Below are positions 9,490-10,693 of a stretch of DNA of 10,693 nucleotides, one piece after another. Numbering within the stretch: the first letter of the stretch is position 1; the number at the start of each line of letters is the position of its first letter. Below the pieces are notes generated by a model. The model was not told the origin of the DNA. It was given only the letters and a program-made list of their open reading frames with translations, and searched no databases. The stretch is from contig DKBC01000351.1 in NCBI GenBank assembly GCA_002451065.1, positions 3,291-13,983 on the forward strand, written 5' to 3'. Origin of the DNA: Betaproteobacteria bacterium UBA6910. Its GTDB lineage: Bacteria; Pseudomonadota; Gammaproteobacteria; Burkholderiales; UBA6910. The position numbers were made by a program, and so were the translations under genes.

Positions 9490-10679
9490 TTCGATTGTTC
9501 GCCGCATCGGGCCAAAAAATCTTGATAGGTGTATTGCCGTTTCTGTTTCAGCTGACCGGAGGCCGTGAGCGCGTAGACTGTGGGAAGATTGATGCCGTTA
9601 AACATGTTGGCTTTCACGAGACTATAAGCGCCGGCATCGACAAAGATCACCCGTGCCCCGATTTCGAGGGCTTCGTCAAATGAATAGACGCCGAAAACGT
9701 CTCCGGCGAGGCAGCTGGCGCCCGCAAGAATATACTGATTCCGGCCCTCTTCACATTCCCCAGCAACCTTATGGGCATACTGGTACTCGAAGACCTCCGG
9801 CAGGTGGTTCACGGTGGTATCCAGCACCGCGACCGTTTCTTCATCGCTCACGAACATGTCCACCACGGAAGCTACCAGATATCCGGCGCTGCGGAACAAG
9901 GCCGAACCGGGCTCAAACATTAGCGTGCACTTGTAGCGCGTGCGGACCAATTCAATGGCTTCCCTCAGGGGGGTTAGATCCTGCGCCTCTGCGAACAAGT
10001 AGCCGCCTCCGAGATTAAGCCAGGCGATCTGCTCGAGAAGCGGGGAAAGCTGCTCGTCCAGGGCTTTCACCGTGGCAAGCAAGTGTGAAAGGTCCGTAGC
10101 GTCGCAATTGGAGTGTACCAGCAGGCCGTCCAAACCCGTCAGCCGCGCAGGGTCCGTGCTAAGTATCTCCCGGAGCCGACCAAGCGGCACACCCAGCTTC
10201 GACTGAGGGCGGCAAGGATCGTAGCGCTGATCGTCAACAAACGAAAGCTGCGGGTTCACGCGCAGGCCTGGGCTGCAGCCGTCGGGCAAATGAGGCCGCA
10301 GCCTTTCCCACTGGCCCAGGGAGTTGAACGAAGCGAAATCGGCGTACCCGAAAAGCTCGGACGCTTCGTCGCCGCGCAAACCGGGGCTGGTGACGTGTAT
10401 CAGGCCGTCCTCCCCAAGGACCTCCCGCGCCAGTCGCGCTTCGAACAATGAACTGGCGTGGAGCCCATCGAGGCTGCGGGCGAGCAGCCGCAGAGCATCG
10501 GGAATCGCAAAGGCCTTCATCGCAGCCAGCAGGCGCGTGTCCCCGGGACCCATCAGGGCAGACCTTACCAGCTTCGCGTCGGACAGCAGTTGCGCCTCGT
10601 CGTAGACGAACGCCGGCGTGGTGAGGTCCGCGCTAAGCAGTCTGACTACCGCAGGGCTCGCCGTCGCTGAAGCAGGCAT
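9486..10679 (-). CDS. NspC-like PLP-dependent (fold-type III) decarboxylase
   Basis: The 397-residue enzyme resembles carboxynorspermidine/carboxyspermidine decarboxylase (NspC), an alanine-racemase-fold PLP enzyme. Positions below count from a GTG at 10688, three residues earlier. The PLP lysine is K58 in AAMKAF, with LDGLHASSLFEARLA after it. Other matches are FNSLGQWERLRP (121-132), RYDPCRPQSKLGVP (155-168), the cofactor-stacking HSNCD (192-196), glycine loop LNLGGGY (224-230), EPGSALF (259-265), ASCLAGDVFGVYSF (324-337) with C326 and D330, and KANMFNGINLP (359-369). Several spots differ from NspC as I recall it: HSNCD for HTLCE, EPGSA for EPGEA, NHLPE for HMPD. The substrate may therefore not be carboxynorspermidine. 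No carboxynorspermidine dehydrogenase is in view. The ATG at 10679 has GGA at a long spacing; the frame stays open to the window edge, so the true start is uncertain. Confidence 0.85.
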   Translation of the reverse strand: MPASATASPAVVRLLSADLTTPAFVYDEAQLLSDAKLVRSALMGPGDTRLLAAMKAFAIPDALRLLARSLDGLHASSLFEARLAREVLGEDGLIHVTSPGLRGDEASELFGYADFASFNSLGQWERLRPHLPDGCSPGLRVNPQLSFVDDQRYDPCRPQSKLGVPLGRLREILSTDPARLTGLDGLLVHSNCDATDLSHLLATVKALDEQLSPLLEQIAWLNLGGGYLFAEAQDLTPLREAIELVRTRYKCTLMFEPGSALFRSAGYLVASVVDMFVSDEETVAVLDTTVNHLPEVFEYQYAHKVAGECEEGRNQYILAGASCLAGDVFGVYSFDEALEIGARVIFVDAGAYSLVKANMFNGINLPTVYALTASGQLKQKRQYTYQDFLARCGEQSK

Positions 10680-10693
10680 GGTCTTCACGTTCC

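Overview
The window holds two blocks of genes that converge at about 6.61-6.65 kb. Gene order and protein sequences point to a betaproteobacterium: smc-zipA-ligA-galU is a layout I associate with that class, possibly Nitrosomonadales or relatives. The left block is GC-rich; two 60-base samples counted by hand gave 65-67% GC. The assignment to a class is inference from gene order and protein character, not from a search. No stretch above about 100 bases lacks a gene. I saw no rRNA, tRNA, CRISPR array, insertion sequence or phage gene.

Left block, 1-6607, plus strand. It contains the C-terminal end of the SMC chromosome-condensation ATPase, the divisome anchor ZipA, NAD-dependent DNA ligase LigA, UDP-glucose pyrophosphorylase GalU, and a small DsrE-fold protein. 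These are followed by hypoxanthine(-guanine) phosphoribosyltransferase, an S-methyl-5'-thioinosine/thioadenosine phosphorylase and a peptide deformylase. Genes are 4-90 bases apart or overlap (TGATG between the DsrE-like gene and hpt, 11 bases between mtnP and def), so most are probably co-transcribed. Hpt and MtnP form a plausible salvage pair: methylthioinosine gives hypoxanthine, which gives IMP. The nucleoside pocket of MtnP has Asn where methylthioadenosine enzymes have Asp.

Right block, 6653 to the window edge, minus strand. Four genes run leftward and are tightly packed: a fold-type III PLP decarboxylase resembling carboxynorspermidine decarboxylase (NspC), a DUF3326-family protein of unknown function, a GNAT-type acyltransferase, and an exported, probably beta-barrel, outer-membrane protein. 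The junctions are an ATGA overlap, a 57-base gap and a 5-base gap. This set does not match a pathway I know. It is the best candidate here for an undescribed system: an amine made by decarboxylation, perhaps acylated and handled at the outer membrane. The promoter and any further genes upstream lie beyond the right edge. Hand-counted samples give lower GC here (about 47-60%) than in the left block, consistent with accessory or later-acquired DNA but not proof of it.
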